Below are positions 54,661 to 61,923 of a stretch of 64,000 nucleotides of DNA, in pieces. The translations under genes were made by a program, and so were the position numbers. The notes beneath the pieces were generated by a model, which saw only the letters and a program-made list of their open reading frames with translations, did no database searches and was not told the origin of the DNA. Every line of letters starts with the position of its first letter. The stretch's first letter is position 1. The stretch is from Pararhodobacter marinus (lineage in GTDB: Bacteria; Pseudomonadota; Alphaproteobacteria; Rhodobacterales; Rhodobacteraceae). The stretch spans positions 62,001 to 126,000 of the forward strand of contig NZ_QEYD01000008.1 in NCBI RefSeq assembly GCF_003122215.1, in the 5' to 3' direction.

Positions 54661-54694
54661 TTTGAACGCTGCGCCGGGGTCGGCCGACCTATGG
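54661..54694 (+). promoter_or_regulatory. Promoter-like block of predicted small RNA 2
   Basis: TTTGAAC (54661-54667), 17-bp spacer, CGACCTATGG (54685-54694), matching the block at 54425-54458 in both motifs and spacing while the spacer sequence differs. Confidence 0.4.
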
Positions 54695-54699
54695 GCATC

Positions 54700-54833
54700 G
54701 AAGCGGGTTCGCCGCGAAAGTTGTTAAGATCCAAACCCTTCCCTGCACCGGGTTCCCCGGTTTTCATGACCAAATCCTGTTCTATCCCTTTTCGATCAAG
54801 TCGGCGCCCCGGGTTCTCCCGGGGCGCTTTTTT
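54700..54833 (+). ncRNA. Predicted small RNA 2
   Basis: About 134 nt ending in a perfect 10-bp stem GCGCCCCGGG (54804-54813)/CCCGGGGCGC (54818-54827), loop TTCT, and six T. C-rich single-stranded candidates are CCCTTCCCTG, TTCCCC and CTATCCCTT. Same layout as unit 1 but otherwise diverged. No ORF. Confidence 0.45.
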
Positions 54834-55085
54834 ACGTCGCTGCAAGGTTGCGCGCTGTCCGATACTATTTTCGCGACGCGAACCATCGTCGCGCCAATCG
54901 TCCCGAAACCGGACCGCAGACCCGTAGCCGGGCAGGGGCGGGGAACTTCGGTGTCGCAAAGGGCATGTGCTGCGGAACAGCGTTCCGGGCGGGCGCCCCG
55001 CAGCGCCTTGCGTGAACAGTTGTACGGCCCCTGCCGATACACTAGCGTCGCGCCGGACCCGATCACATCAGACAGGGAGGTCGTG
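54834..55085 (+). other. Untranslated interval before metY
   Basis: Holds a GCTGCGG/CCGCAGC dyad (near 54968-55006) and a ribosome site GGGAGG before metY. I looked for SAM-II, SAM/SAH or SAM-V riboswitch signatures and did not find a convincing one. Together with 54291-54833 it completes the gene-free stretch between the subtilase and metY. Confidence 0.5.
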
Positions 55086-56372
55086 ATGGCCCAAGACTAC
55101 GGTTTCGACACGCTGCAGATCCATGCGGGCGCGCGCCCCGATCCGGCGACCGGCGCGCGGCAGGTGCCGATCTACCAGACCACCGCCTATGTTTTCCGCG
55201 ATGCCGATCATGCGGCGGCGCTCTTCAACCTGCAGGAAGTGGGCTACATCTATTCGCGCCTGACCAACCCGACCGTCGCGGCCCTGGCCGAGCGGCTGGC
55301 GGCGCTGGAAGGGGGCGCTGGCGCGGTCTGCACCTCGTCGGGCCACGCGGCGCAGATCATGGCGCTGTATCCGCTGATGGCGCCGGGCAAGAACATCGTC
55401 GCCTCGACCCGTCTCTATGGCGGCACCATCACCCAGTTCACGCAGGTCTTCAAGCGCTTCGGCTGGGAATGCACCTTTGTCGATACCGATGATCTGGCCG
55501 CGGTCGAGGCCGCCATCGACGACAACACCCGCGCGGTGTTCTGCGAAACCATCGCCAATCCGGGCGGCTATGTCAGCGACATTCCGGCGCTGGCCAAGAT
55601 CGCCGACAAGCACGGCCTGCCGCTGATTGTCGACAACACCACCGCCACGCCATATCTGGCGAAACCCATCGAGATGGGCGCGACGCTGGTCGTGCATTCG
55701 CTGACCAAGTACCTGACCGGCAACGGCACCGTGACCGGCGGCGCGATCATCGATTCGGGCAAGTTCGACTGGTCGGCCTCGGACAAGTTCCCGTCGCTGT
55801 CGCAGCCCGAGCCCGCCTATCACGGCCTGAAGTTCCACGAGACCTTCGGCGCGCTGGCTTTCACCTTCTTCAGCATCGCCATCGGTCTGCGCGATCTGGG
55901 CATGACGCTGAACCCCCAGGCCGCGCATTACACGCTGATGGGCATCGAAACGCTCAGCCTGCGCATGGACAAGCACGTCGCCAATGCCGCGAAAGTGGCC
56001 GCGTGGCTGGAAAAGCACCCGGCGGTCGAAGGCGTCACCTATGCCGGTCTCGACAGCTCGCCCTACAAGGATCGCGCCGCCAAGATCGTGCCCAAGGGCG
56101 CCGGAGCGCTGTTCACCGTCACGCTGAAAGGCGGGTATGACGCCTGCGTCAAGCTGGTGGATTCGCTGGAATTGTTCAGCCATGTGGCCAATCTGGGCGA
56201 TACCCGCAGCCTGATCATCCACTCGGCCAGCACCACGCACCGCCAGCTCACGCCCGAGCAGCAGAAAGCGGCTGGCGCGGCGCCGAACCTCGTGCGGCTG
56301 TCGATCGGCACCGAGAATGCCGACGACATCATCGCGGATCTGGACCAGGCGCTGGCGAAAGCCTCGGCCTGA
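55086..56372 (+). CDS. metY: O-acetylhomoserine sulfhydrylase
   Basis: PLP enzyme making homocysteine from O-acetylhomoserine and sulfide. The 428 residues show YGFDTLQIHAGARPDPATGA, PIYQTTAYVFRDADHAAALF, SRLTNPTVAALAERLAALEG, and the PLP lysine Lys208 in VHSLTKYLTGNG, with HETFGALAFTF typical of the MetY rather than MetB branch. GGGAGG lies before the ATG at 55086. Monocistronic with its own terminator. Confidence 0.96.
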   Translation: MAQDYGFDTLQIHAGARPDPATGARQVPIYQTTAYVFRDADHAAALFNLQEVGYIYSRLTNPTVAALAERLAALEGGAGAVCTSSGHAAQIMALYPLMAPGKNIVASTRLYGGTITQFTQVFKRFGWECTFVDTDDLAAVEAAIDDNTRAVFCETIANPGGYVSDIPALAKIADKHGLPLIVDNTTATPYLAKPIEMGATLVVHSLTKYLTGNGTVTGGAIIDSGKFDWSASDKFPSLSQPEPAYHGLKFHETFGALAFTFFSIAIGLRDLGMTLNPQAAHYTLMGIETLSLRMDKHVANAAKVAAWLEKHPAVEGVTYAGLDSSPYKDRAAKIVPKGAGALFTVTLKGGYDACVKLVDSLELFSHVANLGDTRSLIIHSASTTHRQLTPEQQKAAGAAPNLVRLSIGTENADDIIADLDQALAKASA

Positions 56373-56406
56373 GGCGGTTTTTCGCGAAGGCGTTCAAAGA
56401 ATTGTG

Positions 56407-56437
56407 GCCCGGCAGCATCACTGCCGGGCTTTTTGTT
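56407..56437 (+). terminator. Rho-independent terminator of metY
   Basis: Perfect 9-bp stem GCCCGGCAG (56407-56415)/CTGCCGGGC (56421-56429), loop CATCA, followed by TTTTTGTTT. Confidence 0.88.
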
Positions 56438-56462
56438 TCCTTCGGCGGATTCCTGCTATACG
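56433..56462 (+). promoter_or_regulatory. Candidate promoter of the GspL/GspC-like gene
   Basis: TTGTTT (56433-56438), 18-bp spacer, TATACG (56457-56462), beginning within the metY terminator tail; leader of about 55 nt. Confidence 0.35.
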
Positions 56463-56522
56463 CATTGAAACACACAAGCCGGTGACTCGGCTCTTTCAGG
56501 TTGGCTGTGATAAACGCGCGGT

Positions 56523-59500
56523 ATGAAACCAAATTTTGCTCTGAAGCTGTCGAACGAAGGTGTCGAACTGCTCCACCGCACCGCTGGCGGTTGGGCGCGG
56601 GTCGGATCGGTCGACTTTGACAACGACAACATCGCCGAAGCCTGTGCAGGTTTGGTTAAGGAAGCGGAAGCGCTCGAACCCGGCGGGTTGCGCACCAAGC
56701 TTGTGCTGCCCGACAGCGAGGTCCGCTATACCAGCGTCGTCGCCCCCGGTCCGACGGACGAGGCGCGGCGCTATCAGATCGAAGCCGAGATCGAGCGTCT
56801 GACGCCCTACCGGATCGACGAACTGGCCTATGACTGGTCGGTCGAGGACGATTACGCCCTTGTGGTGATCGCCGCGCGCGAAACGCTGATCGAGGCCGAA
56901 TCCTTTGCCGATGGCTACGGATTCAACCCGGTTTCCTTCGTGGCCAAGCCGGGAGCGGGCGAGTTTTCGGGCGAGCCCTTCTTCGGCGAAACCATGGTGG
57001 CGCCCCGCTTCATGGCGCAGGGCGATCACGTCCAGCCCGATGCCGAGCCGATCCGCGAGATCACCGCGCGCGCAACCCCCGCCAAAGCGCCCGCCGCACC
57101 AGCGGGCACCGAGGCACCCAAGGACGCCCCGGTGGCGTCTGCGAAAGCCGAGGCAAAGCCCGCGCAAGACGAAAAGCCCCAGCCGCGCCCCGCGCCCAAG
57201 GCCGACCCGGTCGTCCCCACCGCCGCGCCGCAGATCGCCAGCCCGCGCCCGGCGCCGTCTTCTCCTGCCGCCCCGGCGCCCGCGACACCGAAGCCTGTCA
57301 CTGCACCGCCTGCGCGCGCCAAGGTCGATATCCCGCCGCGCGCCGCGTCCTCTGCCGCCGCAACGGGGGCCGATGCCGGGGACGACATGGGCTTGGCGCG
57401 TCCCCGCACGCCGCCGCTCTCGCCGGCGCTGTCCGATGACGGGGGCAAGCGCGGCGTGGGCAGCCTTGTCCGCCGCATGAGCAGCCGCCTGCGCCGCGAC
57501 CAGAGCACGGCCGAGGCAACCCCGCCGGCCAAGCCCGCGCTTCCCGCCGATTTTGCGACCAAACGCGCCGTGCCGCCCGTGCGCCCCGCCGTGGCCGGTG
57601 AGGCGCCCGAGATCCCGACCGCGTCCGAGATCAAGGCCGATGCGGGGACCCCCGCGACCGACAAGAACGCGGCGATGGGTGCTGCCAAGGGCGCCCCGAA
57701 AGCTGCCGACGCGCCGTCGACCCCTGCCGACACCGGCGCCGACTCCGTGGCGTTCTCGTCGCGCCGCCGCCCGGCGCCGGTCGTGGCCGCCAGCAATGCC
57801 GCGCCCCCGGATCCGAAGACCGGCCCCGGCGGCCGGCTGGCTGTGACGCGCAACGCAAGCGCGCCCGCTGCCCTGCCCGGAATGGCCGGGGCGCAGGGCC
57901 TCTTGGCGCGGGCGCGCGGGATCTTCGCCGGGGCGGGGACCACGGCGCAATCCGCCCGCCCGAAGCAGGACCAGAGCCACGAAAAGGCAGCCGAAAAACC
58001 CGTCGCTGCGCCGCCCGCGACCGGCGCGGCCTCGGCCGCCGCCGCCACGAGCGGCGCCACCTCGTCCTCGACGCCCGCCGCGCAACCTGCATCCGCCGCG
58101 CTTTCGTCCAAACCGGCGGCGCGTCCGGCGCCCGGCATAGCCGCTGCGCCGGTCTCGTCCGAGCGCCCTGCACGCCGCGAAGCCCCTTTGCAAACCACGG
58201 TCCCGGCCTCGCGCCCGCCCGTGAACGAGCAGGACAAGGCGCGCGAAGCCGAAGCGATGACCATTTTCGGCGCCCGGGGGGCGCAGAAGAATGCCGGCAA
58301 TTTCGCTCAACGCGGCCTGATGGCGGCGGGCGGCGCCCTGCTTCTGCTGATCGCCGTCGCGGTCTGGTTCATCTATTTCAACAGCCCCGACGGCACGCAG
58401 ATCGCCGGTAGCCGCGACGAGACCCCGGCGCTGGCCGAGAGCACGGCAATGGCGGAAGGCGACGGCGCGGGGGGTATCGAGGCGCCCGAAACGCTGGCCA
58501 CCGCCGAGCCGGATGTCGCCGCGCCCGAGGCGTTGGACACGCCCGAGGACCCGGTCACCGGGGCCGATGCGCTGGCCGATGCAGGCGAGGGCGAGGCGCT
58601 TTCGCCCGAAGAGCAGGTCGACGCGCTTGTCGCCGACGCGCTGACCGAGGCGCCCGAGGCTGACAGCCCCGCCGAGACCGCGCTTGCCGAGGCCACGCCC
58701 GTCGATCAGGCGGGCGATCCGTCCGAGCCGCAGCAGCCGTCGCCCGATACGGACACCGCGGCGGCAGCCGGGACCGAGACAACGACCGAGACTGCGAGCG
58801 AGGGCGCGCAATCCCCGGTCGCCATCGCCAGCGATTCGCCCCAGCTGGACAGCGAAACCGCGACCGTTCAGCGCTTGTCGCTGCCCTCGGGCATGGCCGT
58901 CCCGCCGGTCGAGGAAGTCGCCTTCACCCCGCCGCCGCCGCCGCCGCCCTTCGGCACCGAGTTCGTCTTCGACGATCGCGGTCTGGTCGTGGCGACGCCC
59001 GAAGGCGCGCTGACGCCGTCGGGGGTCACGGTCTTCGCCGGGCGTCCCGACGTGGTTCCCGCGCCGCGCGCGGGCACCGTCCTGCCCGCCGCGCCCGAGG
59101 CGGACGCCGAAGCCGCGCCCGACGCTCAGCCGGAAGCGCCCGCCGACGAGGCCACCGACGACACCACCGCGCCGGAAACCGTGGCCGAGATCGCGCCCTT
59201 GCCGACCGACGAACCCGTCGCCGCCGCGATCGAAAGCGCCATCGCCGAGGCGGTGGGCGAAGAGGTGCCCGCCCCGGAAGGGACGGCAGAGACGCCCGCC
59301 GAGCCCGAGGTCGTCTATGACGATACGCCTCGCGCCGATCCCGAACTGGCCGATGCCCGCCCGCAGCCGCGCCCTGAAGCCGTCCGCCTGATCGGTGAAC
59401 AGCTCGAGGCCGAGCGCGCGCAGGAAGAGGCGCCCGGCGATCAGACCAGCCTGGCCCCGGAAGACGGGGCGCAGACGGGCGCGGCATCGCTCGTTCCCGC

Positions 59501-60110
59501 CGCGGCCACCGCCGTCGCAGGCGAGGACAGCGCGGCAACCCGGGCCAGCGACGGCGCGGCCACGACCGAGCTTGCGGCGCTGGAAGCGCCCTCGCCGGGG
59601 CCGGGGGCGCTGTCGCTCGACGCCCTGCGCCCGCAGCGCCGGCCCAGCGACCTGGTGCCCGAAGCCGCGCCTGTGCCGGAACTGGACCTGTCCGGCGCCA
59701 CGCCCGAGGCTGTCGCGGAATCGCCGATGCCCGGCGCGCGTCCCAGCGATGTCGAGGAACGCGGTCGCGAAGTGCTTGCCGCCGCTGCCGCGGCCGCGGC
59801 TGCGGCCCCCGCGCCGGCCGCCGCCGCGCCTGCCAACGTGGCGGGCAGCAACGATCCGGTGATCCCCAGCGCGGCCTCGGTCGCGCGGCAGGCCACCGAG
59901 GAAGACGCGATCCGGCTGAACCGCATCAACCTGATCGCCGTCTTCGGCAGCCCCAACAATCGTCGCGCGCTGGTGCGGATGTCGAATGGCCGCGTCGTGC
60001 GCGTCGGCGTGGGCGACCGGCTCGATGGCGGGCAGGTTGCGGCCATCGGCGAGAGCGAGCTGCGCTATGTCCGCAGCGGGCGCAACGAAGTGCTGGAAAT
60101 CGGCGGCTGA
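56523..60110 (+). CDS. Giant GspL/PilM-like plus GspC/PilP-like fusion membrane protein
   Basis: A 1195-residue protein. Residues 1-150 resemble the cytoplasmic actin-like domain of GspL/PilM: KLVLPDSEVRYTSVVAPG, then YQIEAEIERLTPYRIDELAY and YALVVIAARETLIEAE. Residues about 160-590 are Ala/Pro-rich and disordered. One transmembrane helix lies near 600-620 (AGGALLLLIAVAVWFIYF). A second acidic disordered region (about 625-1125, with a run of seven prolines) leads to a C-terminal domain (about 1130-1195) resembling the GspC/PilP homology region: LNRINLIAVFGSPNNRRALV, MSNGRVVRVGVGDRLDGG. Function inferred only; no other secretion or pilus gene is in the window. Often mislabelled translation initiation factor 2. 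Confidence 0.85.
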   Translation: MKPNFALKLSNEGVELLHRTAGGWARVGSVDFDNDNIAEACAGLVKEAEALEPGGLRTKLVLPDSEVRYTSVVAPGPTDEARRYQIEAEIERLTPYRIDELAYDWSVEDDYALVVIAARETLIEAESFADGYGFNPVSFVAKPGAGEFSGEPFFGETMVAPRFMAQGDHVQPDAEPIREITARATPAKAPAAPAGTEAPKDAPVASAKAEAKPAQDEKPQPRPAPKADPVVPTAAPQIASPRPAPSSPAAPAPATPKPVTAPPARAKVDIPPRAASSAAATGADAGDDMGLARPRTPPLSPALSDDGGKRGVGSLVRRMSSRLRRDQSTAEATPPAKPALPADFATKRAVPPVRPAVAGEAPEIPTASEIKADAGTPATDKNAAMGAAKGAPKAADAPSTPADTGADSVAFSSRRRPAPVVAASNAAPPDPKTGPGGRLAVTRNASAPAALPGMAGAQGLLARARGIFAGAGTTAQSARPKQDQSHEKAAEKPVAAPPATGAASAAAATSGATSSSTPAAQPASAALSSKPAARPAPGIAAAPVSSERPARREAPLQTTVPASRPPVNEQDKAREAEAMTIFGARGAQKNAGNFAQRGLMAAGGALLLLIAVAVWFIYFNSPDGTQIAGSRDETPALAESTAMAEGDGAGGIEAPETLATAEPDVAAPEALDTPEDPVTGADALADAGEGEALSPEEQVDALVADALTEAPEADSPAETALAEATPVDQAGDPSEPQQPSPDTDTAAAAGTETTTETASEGAQSPVAIASDSPQLDSETATVQRLSLPSGMAVPPVEEVAFTPPPPPPPFGTEFVFDDRGLVVATPEGALTPSGVTVFAGRPDVVPAPRAGTVLPAAPEADAEAAPDAQPEAPADEATDDTTAPETVAEIAPLPTDEPVAAAIESAIAEAVGEEVPAPEGTAETPAEPEVVYDDTPRADPELADARPQPRPEAVRLIGEQLEAERAQEEAPGDQTSLAPEDGAQTGAASLVPAAATAVAGEDSAATRASDGAATTELAALEAPSPGPGALSLDALRPQRRPSDLVPEAAPVPELDLSGATPEAVAESPMPGARPSDVEERGREVLAAAAAAAAAAPAPAAAAPANVAGSNDPVIPSAASVARQATEEDAIRLNRINLIAVFGSPNNRRALVRMSNGRVVRVGVGDRLDGGQVAAIGESELRYVRSGRNEVLEIGG

Positions 60111-60134
60111 CGGCAACCGCGTGACGCGACACAG

Positions 60135-60173
60135 AAAACCCCGGATCGCACCATAGCGATCCGGGGTTTTTCT
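60135..60173. terminator. Bidirectional terminator between convergent genes
   Basis: A 15-bp perfect stem AAAACCCCGGATCGC (60135-60149)/GCGATCCGGGGTTTT (60156-60170) with loop ACCATA; T-run on the plus strand and the complementary A-run supply terminators in both directions, for the GspL/GspC-like gene and rnd. Confidence 0.92.
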
Positions 60174-60209
60174 TTGCTTGCCTTTGGAGCGCGGCCGCCC
60201 GGGGTCCGA

Positions 60210-61367
60210 TCAGAGTTCGATCACCTGAACCTGCTGCCCCTTCGCCGCCAGCGCCAGGTCGCCCGCGCACAGCCGCAGCGCATCGGCGCCGAACAGCTCG
60301 GCCCGCCAGCCCTTCAGGCAATCCACGTCGCGCCGGCCCGCCGCGATGGCGTCCAGATCCGAGGTCGGCGCGATCAGCCGTTGCGCCACGCCCGCGCTGT
60401 CGGCCTTGGCCTTCAGCAGCACCCGCAACAGATCGGCCAGCGCCGGGTTGACCTGCAAGGGCGGCCCTTCATCGGCGGTGGCGGGCCAGTCCTTGGGCCC
60501 CAGCCGCTGCGCCTGCTGCACGGCTTCCAGGATGCCCTCGGCGATCTCGCCGCGCCGGGCTTCGCGCAACAACAGCCGCGAACGGCCCAGCGCCTCGATC
60601 GTCTCGGGCTTGGTCGAGGCCAGTTCCAGCAGCGCGTCGTCCTTGAACACGCGCGAGCGCGGCACATTGCGGGTCTGCGCGTAATCCTCGCGGAAGCGGG
60701 CCAGTTCGCGCACCATGGCCATGAACTTGCCCGACTGCCCCCGCGTGCGCACGCGCTTCCACGCATCTTCGGGGCGCGAGATATAGGTCTCGGGCGAGGT
60801 CAGCACCGCCAGTTCCTCGGCTACCCAGGCCGCGCGGCCGTTCTTGTCGATGGCGGCTTTCAGGTGTTCGTAGATCTGGCGCAGATGCGTCACGTCGTCG
60901 AGCGCATAACGCTGCTGGGCTTCGGTGAGCGGTCGCTGCGACCAGTCGGTGAAGCGCGAAGTCTTGTCCAGAGGCGCGCGGGCGATCTTCTTGACCAGCG
61001 TCTCGTAACCCACCTGTTCGCCGAAACCGCAGACCATGGCGGCGATCTGGGTGTCGAACAGGGGCTCGGGGATCACGCCGCCATCGATGAAGAAGATTTC
61101 CAGATCCTGCCGCGCGGCGTGGAAGACCTTCACCACGTCCTTGTTGCGCATCAGCTCCAGAAGCGGGTCCAGCGACAGGCCCTCGGCCAGCGGGTCGATC
61201 AGATAGGCGCGCTCGGGACCCTTGCCGGGCAGGGCCATCTGCACAAGACAAAGCTTGGCGTAATAGGTGCGTTCTCGAAGGAATTCGGTGTCGAGCGTCA
61301 CGAAGGGCTCGTTGGCGGCCTCGGCGCAAACGTCGGCCAGGGCATCGGTCGTGGTGATTATGTTCAT
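60210..61367 (-). CDS. rnd: Ribonuclease D
   Basis: 3'-5' exoribonuclease for tRNA and stable RNA maturation (385 residues). DEDD exonuclease motifs are VTLDTEFLRERTYYAKL (Asp, Glu), VFHAARQDLEIFF (Asp) and RYALDDVTHLRQIY (Asp with Tyr/His). One HRDC domain (about residues 205-285, FMAMVRELARFREDYAQTRN) and a C-terminal HRDC-like part follow. ATG 61367 gives the family N-terminus; the upstream in-frame extension is not conserved. Confidence 0.95.
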   Translation of the reverse strand: MNIITTTDALADVCAEAANEPFVTLDTEFLRERTYYAKLCLVQMALPGKGPERAYLIDPLAEGLSLDPLLELMRNKDVVKVFHAARQDLEIFFIDGGVIPEPLFDTQIAAMVCGFGEQVGYETLVKKIARAPLDKTSRFTDWSQRPLTEAQQRYALDDVTHLRQIYEHLKAAIDKNGRAAWVAEELAVLTSPETYISRPEDAWKRVRTRGQSGKFMAMVRELARFREDYAQTRNVPRSRVFKDDALLELASTKPETIEALGRSRLLLREARRGEIAEGILEAVQQAQRLGPKDWPATADEGPPLQVNPALADLLRVLLKAKADSAGVAQRLIAPTSDLDAIAAGRRDVDCLKGWRAELFGADALRLCAGDLALAAKGQQVQVIEL

Positions 61368-61458
61368 TCCGCCTCGCCTGGCGGGGTCATCCCGCTGGTC
61401 TTCCGGTTCTACGGGGCACCGGCGGGAATGGAAAGCGCTCAGCACCGGCGGGGCGGGG

Positions 61459-61923
61459 CTAGTCACGCATGTGCAACACCGCCTCGCCCCGCACCGGCCC
61501 GGCGTCGTCCGTGCCCGCAATCAGGAACTGCAGCCGCTCGCCATCGCGCGTCAGCGTCACGCCCGCCCCGTCTTCGTCGCTGAACCGCAACTGTCCGGCG
61601 CTGGCCGTTCCGGTCAGCTCGGTCGGGCGTGTGTCGGGCAGGGGGCGGCGGTCGGTGGCGATCAGCGTGCCATCCGCGCGTTCCGTCAGCGTGTAATTCA
61701 CGCTTTGCGATCCCTGCGCGGTCACGCAGCGACCGACGAACTGCGCCTCGCGCGGGTCCAGCGGGACGATGCGCAGACGGCACCGAAAGGTCTGCGCCGG
61801 TTCGCCCGCGCGCGTGAGCGTGCCGTCGCCGTCCCAGTTGCCCGCGAAATCGGGCAGAACCTGCGCCTGCGCCTGCGCAGCAAGGCAGAGAAGGGCAAGA
61901 AAGGCAGCGGCGGATCGGGTCAT
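61459..61923 (-). CDS. Small exported protein of unknown function
   Basis: A 154-residue protein with a clear signal peptide (MTRSAAAFLALLCLAAQAQA, cleavage after AQA) and a predicted beta-rich periplasmic domain: FAGNWDGDGTLTRAGEPAQ, then cysteines at FRCRLRI and VGRCVTA that may pair. The pattern resembles lipocalin-like or DUF-type periplasmic proteins but I cannot name it. The ATG overlaps the exporter stop by 4 nt (ATGA), so the two are translationally coupled and probably work together. Confidence 0.8.
   Translation of the reverse strand: MTRSAAAFLALLCLAAQAQAQVLPDFAGNWDGDGTLTRAGEPAQTFRCRLRIVPLDPREAQFVGRCVTAQGSQSVNYTLTERADGTLIATDRRPLPDTRPTELTGTASAGQLRFSDEDGAGVTLTRDGERLQFLIAGTDDAGPVRGEAVLHMRD

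Noticed and set aside
54834-55085. SAM-sensing riboswitch before metY
   Set aside because: Gene function made it likely, but no SAM-II, SAM/SAH or SAM-V core could be matched by eye.
56496-60116. 1206-codon frame antisense to the GspL/GspC-like gene
   Set aside because: Gly/Arg-rich mirror of the Ala/Pro-rich coding strand. The plus-strand frame has recognisable domains, a membrane helix and a terminator.
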